DNA of 64,000 nt from Sinorhizobium sp. RAC02 (GTDB lineage Bacteria; Pseudomonadota; Alphaproteobacteria; Rhizobiales; Rhizobiaceae). The notes below the pieces were generated by a model. It worked only from the letters and a program-made list of their open reading frames with translations. It was not told the DNA's origin and searched no databases. This document shows, in pieces, positions 25,391 to 36,029 of the stretch. Position 1 is the first letter of the stretch. Every line of letters begins with the position of its first letter. A program made the position numbers and the translations under genes. The stretch lies in contig NZ_CP016450.1 of assembly GCF_001713395.1 (NCBI RefSeq), positions 2,108,001 to 2,172,000 of the forward strand, written 5' to 3'.

Positions 25391-26332
25391 CTATACCCAT
25401 CCGAATGACGCGATCAGGTGATCGACCATCAGGCCGGAGAAGACCGCAAACAGATAGACGATGGAGAAGGCAAACAGTTTCTTGGCCGGCACCATCGCGC
25501 GGTCGCCTTCCGGCATGCGCAACACGCCGACAGAATACCACACGAAGCCGAGGCCAAGCCCTGCGGCAAAGAGACCGTAGCCGAGGCTCGCAAAGCCGAG
25601 GAAGGTCGGCACGACGGCGATGACGGCGGTCAGGACGGCATAGATCAGGATCTGCACCTTCGTCGTCCACTCGCCCGAAACGTTCGGCAGCATCGGCACG
25701 CCGACGGCCTCGTAGTCGCGCATCTTGAAGAGCGCGAGCGCCCAGAAATGCGCCGGCGTCCAGAGGAAGGTGATGAGGAAGAGGACGGTGCTCTCGATCG
25801 AGACGCCACCGGTGACACAGGCCCAGCCGATCATCGGCGGGAAGGCGCCGGCAGCACCGCCGATGACAATGTTCTGCGGCGTCGAGCGCTTGAGCCACAT
25901 CGTATAGACGACGGCGTAGAAGAAGATGGTGAAGGCGAGCAGGCCAGCGGCAAGCCAGTTGACGGCAAGACCGAGGATCGCGACCGAAAACGCGGAGAGC
26001 GTCAGGCCGAAGGCGAGCGCTTCTTCCGGGCGGATGCGGCCGGAGGGAATGGGACGGGTGGCCGTGCGGGTCATGATCGCATCAATATCCGCGTCGTACC
26101 ACATGTTCAGGGCACCGGATGCACCGGCGCCCACGGCGATACAGAGGATCGCTATGGCACCGATGAACGGATTGATCGTGCCCGGTGCAACGACCAGGCC
26201 GGCAAAGGCCGTGAAGACGACGAGCGACATGACGCGCGGCTTCAGCAGTTCGAAGAAGTCACGCGGCGATGCTTCGGAGAGATAGACCTCGCCGCTGCCC
26301 GCTGCTGTATCGTGATGCTCGATGACCGCCAT
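25391..26332 (-). CDS. ctaB: Heme O synthase (protoheme IX farnesyltransferase)
   Basis: This 313-residue UbiA-family prenyltransferase adds a farnesyl group to protoheme, making heme O, the precursor of heme A in the aa3 oxidase. The aspartate-rich [15 protein letters not shown] and the second motif [13 protein letters not shown] region are visible, with [12 protein letters not shown] at the N-terminus and about eight or nine helices. GGAAAG precedes the ATG. It sits between ctaD and the coxF-like gene. Confidence 0.96.
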   Translation of the reverse strand: MAVIEHHDTAAGSGEVYLSEASPRDFFELLKPRVMSLVVFTAFAGLVVAPGTINPFIGAIAILCIAVGAGASGALNMWYDADIDAIMTRTATRPIPSGRIRPEEALAFGLTLSAFSVAILGLAVNWLAAGLLAFTIFFYAVVYTMWLKRSTPQNIVIGGAAGAFPPMIGWACVTGGVSIESTVLFLITFLWTPAHFWALALFKMRDYEAVGVPMLPNVSGEWTTKVQILIYAVLTAVIAVVPTFLGFASLGYGLFAAGLGLGFVWYSVGVLRMPEGDRAMVPAKKLFAFSIVYLFAVFSGLMVDHLIASFGWV

Positions 26333-26361
26333 GTTCTTTCCGTCGTCTCTTGGTAGTGACA

Positions 26362-26383
26362 GGGCCGCCGTTGCCGGCGGCCC
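26362..26383. other. Intercistronic hairpin between ctaD and ctaB
   Basis: GGGCCGCCG and CGGCGGCCC form a perfect nine-pair stem around TTGC. There is no T run on either strand, so it is not a simple terminator. It may protect upstream ctaD mRNA from 3' decay or attenuate reading into ctaB, so that the enzyme is made in lower amounts than the subunit. Confidence 0.45.
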
Positions 26384-26398
26384 AAGTGTTGAAAGATC

Positions 26399-28069
<1,671 letters not shown>

Positions 28070-28085
28070 TCAGACTCCCTTGGAA

Positions 28086-28970
28086 TTACTGCGCGGCGTT
28101 CTGGGCGACGTTGACGGATTTGTCCGCACCGTCGACAGACGCCATCAGGGCCTTGTTTGCCTCGCCGACATTCGTCGCGGCGGCAGCAAGCCAGGTATCG
28201 TACTTCTCCTGCGAGACGACGCGGATGGCGATCGGCATGAATGCGTGGTCCTTGCCGCAGAGCTCGGAACACTGGCCGTAGAACAGGCCTTCGCGATCGG
28301 CCTTGAACCAGGTCTCGTTGAGACGGCCCGGAACGGCATCGATCTTGATGCCGAAGGACGGCATGGCGTAGGCGTGGATCACGTCGGCGGCGGTGACGAG
28401 GAGACGGACATGCTTGCCGACCGGAACGACGAGTTCGTTGTCGACGGCGAGAAGACGGGGATAGACCGACTTGTCTTCCTTGCCGGCGCTGGCGCGGTCG
28501 CCGTCCTGCAGGAGCAGGCTGTCGAAGGAGAGCGGGCTTTCGCCGACCTGGTATTCATAACCCCAGTACCACTGGAAGCCGGTCGCCTTGATGGTCAATT
28601 CCGGCTCTTCGGTGGGCGCAAGCTGCTTGTTGAGGAGCTGGAAGGAGGGAACCGCCAGAAACAGCAGAGCAACGACCGGACCGAGCGTCCAGACGATTTC
28701 GATCGCCGTGTTGTGGCTGGTCTTGGACGGGACCGGGTTTGCGCTTTCGCGGAACTTCACGACGACGATGATGAGCAGGATGAGGACCAGCAGGGTGACC
28801 GGTACGATAAACCAGAGTGTGTACTGCTCGAACCAGCGAATCTCTTCCATGATCGAGGTTGCGGGGGGCTGGAGGCCCTTCTGCCACTCGAACGGCTGAT
28901 CAGCGAAAGCGGTCGAAGCAAAGAGCAGACAGCCTAGAGCGGCCAGAACTGCAAAAGCTTTGTTTTTCAC
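28086..28970 (-). CDS. ctaC: Cytochrome c oxidase subunit II (aa3)
   Basis: This 294-residue subunit carries the CuA electron-entry site. I take GTG at 28970 (MKNKAFAVLAALG after fMet), with GGGGAGA eight bases upstream. A TTG five codons earlier would place the start in the ribosome site. A signal peptide ends near STAFADQP. Two helices follow, then a cupredoxin domain with the CuA ligands in VIHAYAMPSF and YGQCSELCGKDHAFMP. There is no fused cytochrome c domain, so it is a classic aa3 oxidase. It is the first gene of the operon, preceded by an FNR/FixK-like box. Confidence 0.96.
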   Translation of the reverse strand: MKNKAFAVLAALGCLLFASTAFADQPFEWQKGLQPPATSIMEEIRWFEQYTLWFIVPVTLLVLILLIIVVVKFRESANPVPSKTSHNTAIEIVWTLGPVVALLFLAVPSFQLLNKQLAPTEEPELTIKATGFQWYWGYEYQVGESPLSFDSLLLQDGDRASAGKEDKSVYPRLLAVDNELVVPVGKHVRLLVTAADVIHAYAMPSFGIKIDAVPGRLNETWFKADREGLFYGQCSELCGKDHAFMPIAIRVVSQEKYDTWLAAAATNVGEANKALMASVDGADKSVNVAQNAAQ

Positions 28971-29377
28971 AACGTATCTCCCCAAGGCGTTTGATTGGGA
29001 TCAAACAGGCGCGCAGAATCCCTGCTATACTGAGTGCTTAAAACCACAGTTTCATGCTCGCCGCAACCGCCATGGACGACCCCCCATGCGGCATTTTTGC
29101 GCAAAAGCAAAAGCCTAGGGCGGAACCCCACAGTTTCTTCACATTTCCCTATAGCATGAAAGGTTTGGCCGCGGCGATCCCGCCCGGAGCCCCTTCCCTC
29201 GCCGATTCGTGCTGCGGCAGCATACGGCCGACACAGCGGGGCCGCGCTATATTATAAAGTGTCCGCGCCAGGTCCAATTTCCGCCTTCAATCAATCGGAA
29301 AGGAGCGCTTGGGGCTTTTCATTTCACCGCCGCCCCTTCAAATATACCGCGACTGATTCGAGATTTTCGAGGTTTTC
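28971..29377. other. Intergenic region between ctaC and ialB-type gene
   Basis: This 407-base region divides divergent genes. On the minus strand it holds a candidate -10 element (TATAGC, 29024-29029) and an FNR-type box for ctaC. On the plus strand, an AT-rich TATATTATAAAG at about 29250 could be the -10 region of the IalB-type gene, but no good -35 accompanies it. No further gene or RNA was recognised. Confidence 0.5.
28991..29004. promoter_or_regulatory. FNR/FixK-type box upstream of ctaC
   Basis: TTGAT-TGGG-ATCAA is a perfect match to the TTGAT-N4-ATCAA consensus bound by FNR, FnrN and FixK proteins. It lies 21 bases upstream of the ctaC GTG and about 20 bases downstream of a plausible transcription start (from a -10 element TATAGC at 29024-29029 on the minus strand). 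A box in that position would repress rather than activate. Repression of aa3 oxidase under low oxygen by such regulators is known in related bacteria. Confidence 0.7.
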
Positions 29378-29908
29378 ATGGGTTTTTCTTCCCTTTCCCG
29401 GCTGTCCCGGGCGGCATTTGGCCTCGCCGCGCTCGGGCTCGGCACCGCGGCGCTTCCGTCCGCCTCAGTGGCCCAGCAGCCCGGCACGGTGAAATCGAAC
29501 CATGGTGCCTGGTCGATCGTCTGCGATCAGCCCGCCGGCGCCTCCGGCGAACAGTGCGCGCTGATGCAGAACGTGCTGGCTGAAGACCGCCCGGAACTCG
29601 GCCTCTCCGTCGTCGTCCTCAAGACCGCCGACCGCAAGGCGAAGATCCTTCGCGTGCTGGCTCCCCTTGGCGTGTTGCTGCCGAACGGGCTTGGCCTCAA
29701 TGTCGACGGCAAGGATATCGGGCGCGCTTACTTCGTCCGCTGCTTCGCCGATGGCTGCTACGCGGAAGTGGTTCTCGAAGACGAACTCCTGAAGACCTTC
29801 CGCTCGGGCGCGACCGCCACCTTCATCGTCTTCCAGTCGCCGGAAGAAGGCATCGGCATCCCCGTCGACCTCAAGGGTTTCGGCGAGGGCTACGACGCGC
29901 TGCCGTAA
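29378..29908 (+). CDS. Invasion-associated locus B (IalB) family protein
   Basis: This 176-residue protein has a signal peptide ending near ALPSASVAQQ. The IalB core follows with NHGAWSIVCDQPAG, EQCALMQNVLAED and YFVRCFADGCYAEVVL, where conserved cysteine pairs are expected to form disulfides. The family takes its name from the Bartonella IalB protein but is common in free-living rhizobia with no proven role. It is monocistronic and lies before tldD, after a 400-base region. Confidence 0.9.
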   Translation: MGFSSLSRLSRAAFGLAALGLGTAALPSASVAQQPGTVKSNHGAWSIVCDQPAGASGEQCALMQNVLAEDRPELGLSVVVLKTADRKAKILRVLAPLGVLLPNGLGLNVDGKDIGRAYFVRCFADGCYAEVVLEDELLKTFRSGATATFIVFQSPEEGIGIPVDLKGFGEGYDALP

Positions 29909-29986
29909 GCAATCACCCGGCGGGCTTGCCGCCCGCCGCCGGGGGACTTACATGAAGCCCGTACATAAATGCTTGCGGAGCCTCTC

Positions 29987-31402
29987 ATGAACACCGACCT
30001 CCTCTCCCTCTTCGATGCCGACGAGGCGTCCGTGCAGGCGATGCTCCGGGAGACGCTGAAAAACGCGGACGACGGCGAGCTCTTCCTCGAGCACGCGCAG
30101 GCCGAGTCGCTCTCCTTCGACAATGGCCGCCTCAAGGGGGGCAGCTTCAACACCGACCAGGGTTTTGGCCTGCGCGCCGTTGCCGGCGAAGCGGTCGGCT
30201 ATGCGCATTCCGGCGAGATGACACTCGCCGCGCTGAAGCGGGCCTCCGATGCGGCCGGTGCCGTTACGCGTGGTTACTCCGGCGACTATACGGATGCGCC
30301 GCAGGGCACGAACCGCCAGCTCTACACCCAGGACAACCCGATCGGCGCGCCGACCTTCGAGCAGAAGGTGGCGCTGCTCACCGAGATCGACGCCTATCTG
30401 CGCGACAAGGATCCGAAGGTGCGGCAGGTGACGGCCTCGATTGCCGCGAGTTGGCAGGTCGTCAACATCCTGCGCGCCGACGGACACCGCGTCACCGACG
30501 TGCGCCCGATGACCCGCATCAACATTTCCGTCGTCGCCGGAGAAGGCGACCGGCAGGAGACCGGCAGCTACGGCATCGGCGGACGCACGACCTTCGACGC
30601 CTTCCTAACCCAGGAAAGCTGGCGGGCGGGCGCCGACGATGCGCTGCGCCAGGCGCTGGTCAATCTCGAAGCCGTCGAGGCGCCGGCCGGCACGATGGAT
30701 GTGGTGCTGGCCTCCGGCTGGCCGGGCGTGATGCTGCACGAGGCCGTCGGCCATGGCCTGGAGGGCGACTTCAACCGCAAGAAGACCTCGGCCTTCGCCG
30801 GCCTGCTTGGCGAACAGGTCGCCTCCAAGGGCGTCACCGTCGTCGACGACGGCACGATCGACAACCGGCGCGGCTCGATCACGGTCGATGATGAAGGCAC
30901 CCCGTCGGCCTACAATGTGCTGATCGAGGACGGAAAACTGGTCGGCTATATGCAGGACCGGCAGAATGCCCGCCTGATGGGCATGAAGGCGACCGGTAAC
31001 GGCCGCCGGCAGGGTTATGCCTATCGCCCCATGCCGCGCATGACCAACACCTACATGCTCTCCGGCGACAAGACGCCGGACGAGATCATCGCCTCGGTGA
31101 AGAACGGCATCTATGCCGTCTCCTTTGGTGGCGGCCAGGTGGACATCACATCGGGCAAGTTCGTCTTCGGCTGTACAGAAGCCTACCTGATCGAAAATGG
31201 CAAGGTAACGGCACCGGTCAAGGGTGCCATGCTGATCGGCAACGGCCCGGACGCCATGCGCCGCGTCTCGATGGTCGGCAACGATACCAAGCTCGACACC
31301 GGCATCGGCAATTGCGGCAAGGCCGGCCAATGGGTGCCGGTCGGTGTTGGCCAGCCGCATCTTCGGATGGACCAGATCACGGTGGGTGGGACGAAGGCTT
31401 AA
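29987..31402 (+). CDS. tldD: Metalloprotease TldD
   Basis: This 471-residue protein starts MNTDLLSLFDADEASVQAML, with GCGGAG six bases upstream. An ATG six codons earlier is less well placed. The zinc motif HEAVGHGLEGDFNRK (HExxxH) is intact, as are the family marks SFDNGRLKGGSFNTDQGFGLRA, RGSITVDDEGTPS and the GNCGKAGQWVPVGVGQPHLR end. TldD forms a TldD/TldE heterodimer that degrades unfolded peptides, as in microcin B17 and CcdA processing. No tldE is in view. Its stop codon overlaps that of the convergent LysR gene. Confidence 0.95.
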   Translation: MNTDLLSLFDADEASVQAMLRETLKNADDGELFLEHAQAESLSFDNGRLKGGSFNTDQGFGLRAVAGEAVGYAHSGEMTLAALKRASDAAGAVTRGYSGDYTDAPQGTNRQLYTQDNPIGAPTFEQKVALLTEIDAYLRDKDPKVRQVTASIAASWQVVNILRADGHRVTDVRPMTRINISVVAGEGDRQETGSYGIGGRTTFDAFLTQESWRAGADDALRQALVNLEAVEAPAGTMDVVLASGWPGVMLHEAVGHGLEGDFNRKKTSAFAGLLGEQVASKGVTVVDDGTIDNRRGSITVDDEGTPSAYNVLIEDGKLVGYMQDRQNARLMGMKATGNGRRQGYAYRPMPRMTNTYMLSGDKTPDEIIASVKNGIYAVSFGGGQVDITSGKFVFGCTEAYLIENGKVTAPVKGAMLIGNGPDAMRRVSMVGNDTKLDTGIGNCGKAGQWVPVGVGQPHLRMDQITVGGTKA

Positions 31403-32304
31403 ACGCCCTCCCCGCCTCCTACGCCAAAACTCTGCAACAGCCATTCCCGGAAGGCACGCGCCTCCGGTGACAGGCGTTTGAAGTCACGGGCGACCAGCCA
31501 ATAGGCGCCAAAGGGAATCGAGATGTCGAAGGGCTGCACCAGGCGGCCCTCGGCCAAATCCTCGGCGGCGAAGGACCGGTCGACCAAGGCGACGCCGTGG
31601 CCGCGAAGGGCCGCCTGCAGCACCAGATTGCCCTCCGTGAAAATCTGGGCGCGCCCGCGGGCCGCGTCCGGCAGACCTGCGGTGGCAAACCAGTGTTGCC
31701 AGGCGCTGCGGTTCTCCTCGTGCAACAGGGTGTAGGCCAGAAGGTCGGCGGGTTCGTTCAGGGGCGGGCCATCCGCCAGCAGGCACGGCATCATCACCGG
31801 CACCATTTCCACATCTGCCAGATGGTCGGCTACGGCCCGCGGCCAGGCCTTTGCATCCGCCCCGTGGCGAATGGCGATCTCGGCATCCTGCGTGCGGAAC
31901 TCGATAAGCCGCGCGTCGGAATCGACCACGACGTCGATCTCGGGATGGTCGGCATGGAAATCGTCGAGATGCGGCACGAGCCAGCAGGCGGCGAAGGAGG
32001 GTTCGGCACTGATTTCCAGTAGCCCGCCACCCCGGCGACCGCGGATTTCCGACAGGCTGGCATCCATGGCATCGAAGGCGCGGGACAGCACGTCGAGAAG
32101 TGCGCGGCCGGACGGTGTCAGGCGGACGTTGCGGTGGCGCCGCTCGAACAGCTGCTTGCCGAGTTCGGCCTCCAGCTCCTTCACCTGCCGACTGACCGCG
32201 GCCTGCGACACCAGCAGTTCGTCGGCGGCAAGCGTAAAACTTCCAAGCCGGCCCGCCGCCTCGAAACTTCTCAGCGCCGTCAGGGGCAGCCGTCCGCGTT
32301 TCAT
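31399..32304 (-). CDS. LysR-type regulator, GcvA-like
   Basis: This 301-residue protein has a winged helix at residues 6-65 (LTALRSFEAAGRLGSFTLAA, then SQAAVSRQVKELEAELGKQLFER) and a periplasmic-binding-like effector domain from about 90. The N-terminal sequence LPLTALRSFEAAGRLGSFTLAADEL groups it with GcvA/AmpR-type regulators. The effector is unknown. Its stop overlaps the tldD stop by four bases. It is divergent from a small open frame and a polysaccharide deacetylase gene, either of which may be a target. Confidence 0.9.
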   Translation of the reverse strand: MKRGRLPLTALRSFEAAGRLGSFTLAADELLVSQAAVSRQVKELEAELGKQLFERRHRNVRLTPSGRALLDVLSRAFDAMDASLSEIRGRRGGGLLEISAEPSFAACWLVPHLDDFHADHPEIDVVVDSDARLIEFRTQDAEIAIRHGADAKAWPRAVADHLADVEMVPVMMPCLLADGPPLNEPADLLAYTLLHEENRSAWQHWFATAGLPDAARGRAQIFTEGNLVLQAALRGHGVALVDRSFAAEDLAEGRLVQPFDISIPFGAYWLVARDFKRLSPEARAFREWLLQSFGVGGGEGV

Positions 32305-32406
32305 CGCATAACCTCAAGTCATTCGAGATCGACGATAAACTCGTTTGAGCGAAAGAGGCAAGCGGGCGGACAATCCATGCAGTTCAAACGCATGGAGAAC
32401 GAGACA

Positions 32407-32535
32407 ATGTTCGACGCTGTCACAACCATCATGATGGAGGTGGTTCGCATCCTCACCTTCCAGTCCGGGCGGGCGGCACCGCCGCGCCACAGGAAAGCCG
32501 TTGTTAACCCATCGGATACCGACCGGATGCGATAA
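32407..32535 (+). CDS. Possible small protein divergent from the LysR gene
   Basis: This 42-residue open frame reads MFDAVTTIMMEVVRILTFQS and has a basic tail, RAAPPRHRKAVVNPSDTDRM. GGAGAACGAGAC precedes the ATG. In-frame ATGs at 32377 and 32392 could extend it. It would have an amphipathic or membrane-peripheral helix followed by a proline-arginine tail. It lies 102 bases from the LysR start and 33 bases before the deacetylase gene. No family is recognised. The ribosome site and intact frame support it, but codon evidence is too short to be sure. Confidence 0.4.
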   Translation: MFDAVTTIMMEVVRILTFQSGRAAPPRHRKAVVNPSDTDRMR

Positions 32536-32568
32536 CGGCCAGGAAACGACAAGAAAGACCGAAGAAAC

Positions 32569-33624
32569 ATGCCAATCCGCAATGTCATGCGCCAGGGGCT
32601 CAAGCGCGCCGTCATCACCGGCGGGCTGGAGTTTGCGCACTTTGCGGGCCGCGCCGGGCTGATGTCCACGGCGCGCGGCATGGGCGCGATCTTCACGCTG
32701 CATCATGTGCGCCCGAAGGTGCCGCACGTCTTCGATCCCAATGCGCATCTGGAAATAACCCCGGAATTCCTCGAAGCGGCGATCGAGCACCTGCGCGAGG
32801 AAGGCTACCAGTTCGTGGCGCTTGCCGACATGCCGGCGCGTCTTGCCATTGCGCGGCCCGGCGAGCGTTTTGCGGCCTTCACGCTTGACGACGGCTATCG
32901 CAACAACGCCATGCACGCCCAGCCGGTCTTTACCCGCCACAAGGTGCCGTTCACGGTGTTCGTGGCGCCGGGCTTCTGCTGCAAGACCCATGGCATCTGG
33001 TGGGAGACGCTGACGGAGTTGCTGCGCGTGGCGCCGCATCTGGAGTTCGATTTCGGCACCGGCGCGGTCACCATGCCGCTTGCCACCCCCTTTCAGAAGC
33101 AGGCGGCCTTCAGCCGGATGACCCGCTTCGTCCAGGTGGAAACAGACGAGGCGACCGCGATCGAAAGGCTCGATACGGCCGCAAAGGCGCACGGCATCGA
33201 TCCGATGATGATCACCGAACGGCTCGTCATGCGCGAACCGGAGCTGAAAAGCCTCGTGCTCAACCCCCTCGCCTCGATCGGCGCCCATACGGTCAGCCAC
33301 CGCTCGCTCGCGCGCCTCAGCGACCAGGAAGCCCGCCGCGAGATGGATGAATCGGCCGACCGCATCGCCGCGATCATCGGCCACCGCCCGGAAACCTTCG
33401 CCTATCCCTATGGCGACCGCGCCGCCGTCTCGTCACGCGAACACCGCATCGCCAAGGAGCTTGGCTTCCGCCTCGCAGTGACGACGGAACCCGGCACGCT
33501 CTCGCCCCGCTCCTTCGACGCGCCGACGACGCTCCCCCGCATCTCGCTGAATGGGCTCTACCAGAAACCGAAATATGTCGGCGCACTGGCCTCCGGCATC
33601 CCGTTCCGGCTGCTGCGGCGCTAA
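32569..33624 (+). CDS. Polysaccharide deacetylase (NodB homology) family protein
   Basis: This 351-residue protein has the carbohydrate-esterase family 4 motifs: TLDDGYRNN (motif 1, D-D), HTVSHRSLARL (motif 2, HxxxH) and RPETFAYPYGDR (motif 3). An N-terminal stretch with FTLHHVRP comes first, a mark of the family branch found near capsular or lipopolysaccharide genes. No signal peptide is evident. Expected activity is N-deacetylation of a glycan, and the substrate is unknown. It starts 33 bases after the small open frame and converges on pdxH. Confidence 0.9.
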   Translation: MPIRNVMRQGLKRAVITGGLEFAHFAGRAGLMSTARGMGAIFTLHHVRPKVPHVFDPNAHLEITPEFLEAAIEHLREEGYQFVALADMPARLAIARPGERFAAFTLDDGYRNNAMHAQPVFTRHKVPFTVFVAPGFCCKTHGIWWETLTELLRVAPHLEFDFGTGAVTMPLATPFQKQAAFSRMTRFVQVETDEATAIERLDTAAKAHGIDPMMITERLVMREPELKSLVLNPLASIGAHTVSHRSLARLSDQEARREMDESADRIAAIIGHRPETFAYPYGDRAAVSSREHRIAKELGFRLAVTTEPGTLSPRSFDAPTTLPRISLNGLYQKPKYVGALASGIPFRLLRR

Positions 33625-33627
33625 TCG

Positions 33628-34248
33628 TTACGGATACATCCGGACCTTCGTCCAGCCCTTGCCGTCTTCGGTACGGCGGAATTCCACGCGGTCGTGCAGG
33701 CGGAAGGCGCGGTCGTGCCAGAACTCGATCGAGACGGGCTTTATCCGGAAGCCGGACCAGTATGGCGGGCGGGGGATGTTGCCGATCGCGTAGCGTGCGG
33801 TGTATTCGGCGACCGCCTTTTCCAGCGCGAAGCGGCTTTCGAGCAGGCGGGACTGTTTCGACGCCCAGGCACCGATACGGCTGCCGCGCGGGCGCGAGGC
33901 GTAATATTCGTCGGCCTCGGCGTCGGTGACGATCTCCACTTCGCCGCGAATGCGCACCTGGCGGCGCAGCGATTTCCAGTGGAAGCACATGGCGGCCTTG
34001 CGGGCGGAGAGAAGTTCCTCGCCCTTTCGGCTTTCGAAATTCGTGTAGAAAACGAAGCCGCGCTCGTCGAATCCCTTGAGCAGGACCATGCGGACGTTGG
34101 GCAATCCGGTTTCGTCGACGGTTGCCAGCGACAGCGCGCTCGCATCGTTCGGCTCGGTCTTTCCGGCCTCTTCCAGCCAGGTGCCGAACAGGGAGTAAGG
34201 TTCGTTTTCCTCGGTGAAGTCACCGCTTGTTAACGCGTTTTCGCTCAT
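33628..34248 (-). CDS. pdxH: Pyridoxamine 5'-phosphate oxidase
   Basis: This 206-residue FMN enzyme oxidises pyridoxine or pyridoxamine phosphate to PLP. Seen are [39 protein letters not shown] (FMN binding), [21 protein letters not shown] and the C-terminal [12 protein letters not shown] and WTKVRMYP. It is full length. It converges on the deacetylase gene, with three bases between the stops, and is divergent from the RT0821-type lipoprotein gene. Confidence 0.96.
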   Translation of the reverse strand: MSENALTSGDFTEENEPYSLFGTWLEEAGKTEPNDASALSLATVDETGLPNVRMVLLKGFDERGFVFYTNFESRKGEELLSARKAAMCFHWKSLRRQVRIRGEVEIVTDAEADEYYASRPRGSRIGAWASKQSRLLESRFALEKAVAEYTARYAIGNIPRPPYWSGFRIKPVSIEFWHDRAFRLHDRVEFRRTEDGKGWTKVRMYP

Positions 34249-34277
34249 ATTCGATTCAATGCCGATCTATTGGCTGC

Positions 34278-34736
34278 ATGAAGCAGGATGGAGTGGACGT
34301 CATAGCAAAGTCGCGACCGGAGACAAAGCCATACTGGGCGCGCTGCCTTGCGATCGTTACCGTGATGATGTCCGGTGCGCTCGTATCCGGCTGCATGAGT
34401 GGCCTCGACCTGTTTGACGACAAGGTGGATACCGTACGCACCAGCGCCGTGCCGAACAACGCGGAGCGGTTGACCGACGAGATCACCGTGCGCAACGCCG
34501 TCTCCTCCGCCGATCTTGCGCGCACCGCCGGTAGCGCCATTCCCTGGGCAAACTCCGCTTCGGGCAGCGCCGGCGTGATCAGCACCATCGCCGAAAACCG
34601 CGACACGACGGGACGTACCTGCCGCGACTTCGTGACGACCAGGCATTCCTACCAGGGCATCGCCAACTATACCGGCCGCACCTGCCTTGGCAGTTCCGGC
34701 GAATGGATGCTGCTCGCCTTCGACCTGCAGGGCTGA
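34278..34736 (+). CDS. RT0821/Lpp0805 family surface lipoprotein
   Basis: This 152-residue protein starts MKQDGVDVIAKSRPETK. A long N-region precedes a hydrophobic stretch (LAIVTVMMSGALVSGC), giving a lipobox with Cys39 as the lipidated residue. The mature part has the family end block: NRDTTGRTCRDFVTTRHSYQ, GIANYTGRTCL and GSSGEWMLLAFD. The cysteines probably pair. Function is unknown, and the name comes from surface antigens of Rickettsia and Legionella. It is located just before the DnaJ-like gene. Confidence 0.85.
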   Translation: MKQDGVDVIAKSRPETKPYWARCLAIVTVMMSGALVSGCMSGLDLFDDKVDTVRTSAVPNNAERLTDEITVRNAVSSADLARTAGSAIPWANSASGSAGVISTIAENRDTTGRTCRDFVTTRHSYQGIANYTGRTCLGSSGEWMLLAFDLQG

Positions 34737-34850
34737 GGGCACCTCCCGGGGCTTGCGCGAAATCTTTGCGATTTCTCAACCCTGACCCGTAACCAGTGAT
34801 TAGGACGTTGCTCGCTATCGTGATCGGCAAAACGTCAACGGGTGGAAGTT

Positions 34851-35897
34851 ATGCGTGACCCCTATTCAGTGCTCGGCGTGAAGCGAAGCGCCGGACAAGA
34901 TGAAATCAAGGCCGCCTGGCGCTCGGTCGCAAAAGCGGTGCATCCCGACCAGAATCACGACGACCCCAACGCAACCGTGCGCTTCACCGAGGCCGGCCGG
35001 GCCTACGACCTGTTGCGCGACCCGGACAAGCGCAGCCGCTACGACCGCCAACAGCGCGAGGCCGAGCTTCGCCGCATGGAGCAGATGCGTCGCCAGCAGG
35101 CCGAGCGCAAGGCCCAGGCCGAAGCCCCGCCGCGCATGGCGGACGAAGGCGCGGAAGACATGATCGCCCGCATCTTCGGCGTCGATTCCCGCGGCCAGCC
35201 GGCGGAAGCCAAACCGGAGGCCCGCCCGCAGCCGCAGGCTCAGCAGCCGACCGCCGCCACCGCACAGGACGCGCGCAAGGCCGCAGGCGACACCCCGCTG
35301 GACGAGACGGCGCCGGCGCGCGCCGCCGCGCCCGCGGCAGCGATCATCTCCGCCATCATCCGCCGCATTCGCGGCAGCCGCGCCAAGGTGGAGAAGGCCC
35401 CGGATCTCGTCGCCGACGTCACCGTCACGGTCGAGGATATCCTGAACCGGGTGCGCCAGACGCTCGAAACACCGGACGGGCAGACATTGCGCGTGCCGAT
35501 CGGCGCCGGCTCGACCGACGGCCAGGTGATCCGCCTCCGGGAAGCGGGCTATCGCCTGGAAAACCTGAGACGTGGCGATGCGATCATCACCGTGCGCGTG
35601 GCGCCGGGCCGCTTCCGCGTCGATGGCTTCGACCTGAAGGTGGACCTGCCGATCACCATCGAAAACGCCGTGCTCGGCTGCGAGACGACGATCGAGGGCC
35701 CTCTCGGGTCGCTTCCCGTGACGGTGCCGGCCTGGTCGGGTTCCGACCAGAAGATCACCATTGCGGGCGAAGGCCTCGTCAAGGAAAACGGCGAGCGCGG
35801 CGATCTCATCGCCGAAATCCGCCTTCTGCTGTGGGAAAAGCCGGACGCCAAGATGATCGATCTCATGCGTTCGCTGCGCGAAGGCCTTTATCTTTAA
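34851..35897 (+). CDS. DnaJ-family co-chaperone (CbpA-like)
   Basis: This 348-residue protein starts MRDPYSVLGVKRSAGQDEIK, with GGTGGA upstream. The J domain is at residues 2-66 and keeps the HPD tripeptide in KAVHPDQNH. A long Q/A-rich linker (about 70-170) comes next, then the two-lobe C-terminal substrate-binding domain with LRVPIGAGSTDGQVIRL, DLKVDLPITIENAVLG and KITIAGEGL. There is no zinc finger, as in CbpA. It would stimulate DnaK ATPase. It is followed by fabI after 132 bases. Confidence 0.92.
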   Translation: MRDPYSVLGVKRSAGQDEIKAAWRSVAKAVHPDQNHDDPNATVRFTEAGRAYDLLRDPDKRSRYDRQQREAELRRMEQMRRQQAERKAQAEAPPRMADEGAEDMIARIFGVDSRGQPAEAKPEARPQPQAQQPTAATAQDARKAAGDTPLDETAPARAAAPAAAIISAIIRRIRGSRAKVEKAPDLVADVTVTVEDILNRVRQTLETPDGQTLRVPIGAGSTDGQVIRLREAGYRLENLRRGDAIITVRVAPGRFRVDGFDLKVDLPITIENAVLGCETTIEGPLGSLPVTVPAWSGSDQKITIAGEGLVKENGERGDLIAEIRLLLWEKPDAKMIDLMRSLREGLYL

Positions 35898-36029
35898 GCC
35901 TTTTGTGACGCTTCGGTAAAACATGCACCCATTGTTACGTGTGCTAACAGTTCCTGAAGCCTCCCGCGCTTGAACCACCGTGCCGCCTATGCCATAGGCA
36001 GTTTCGACTTTAAGTTCAGGGGGCAAACC

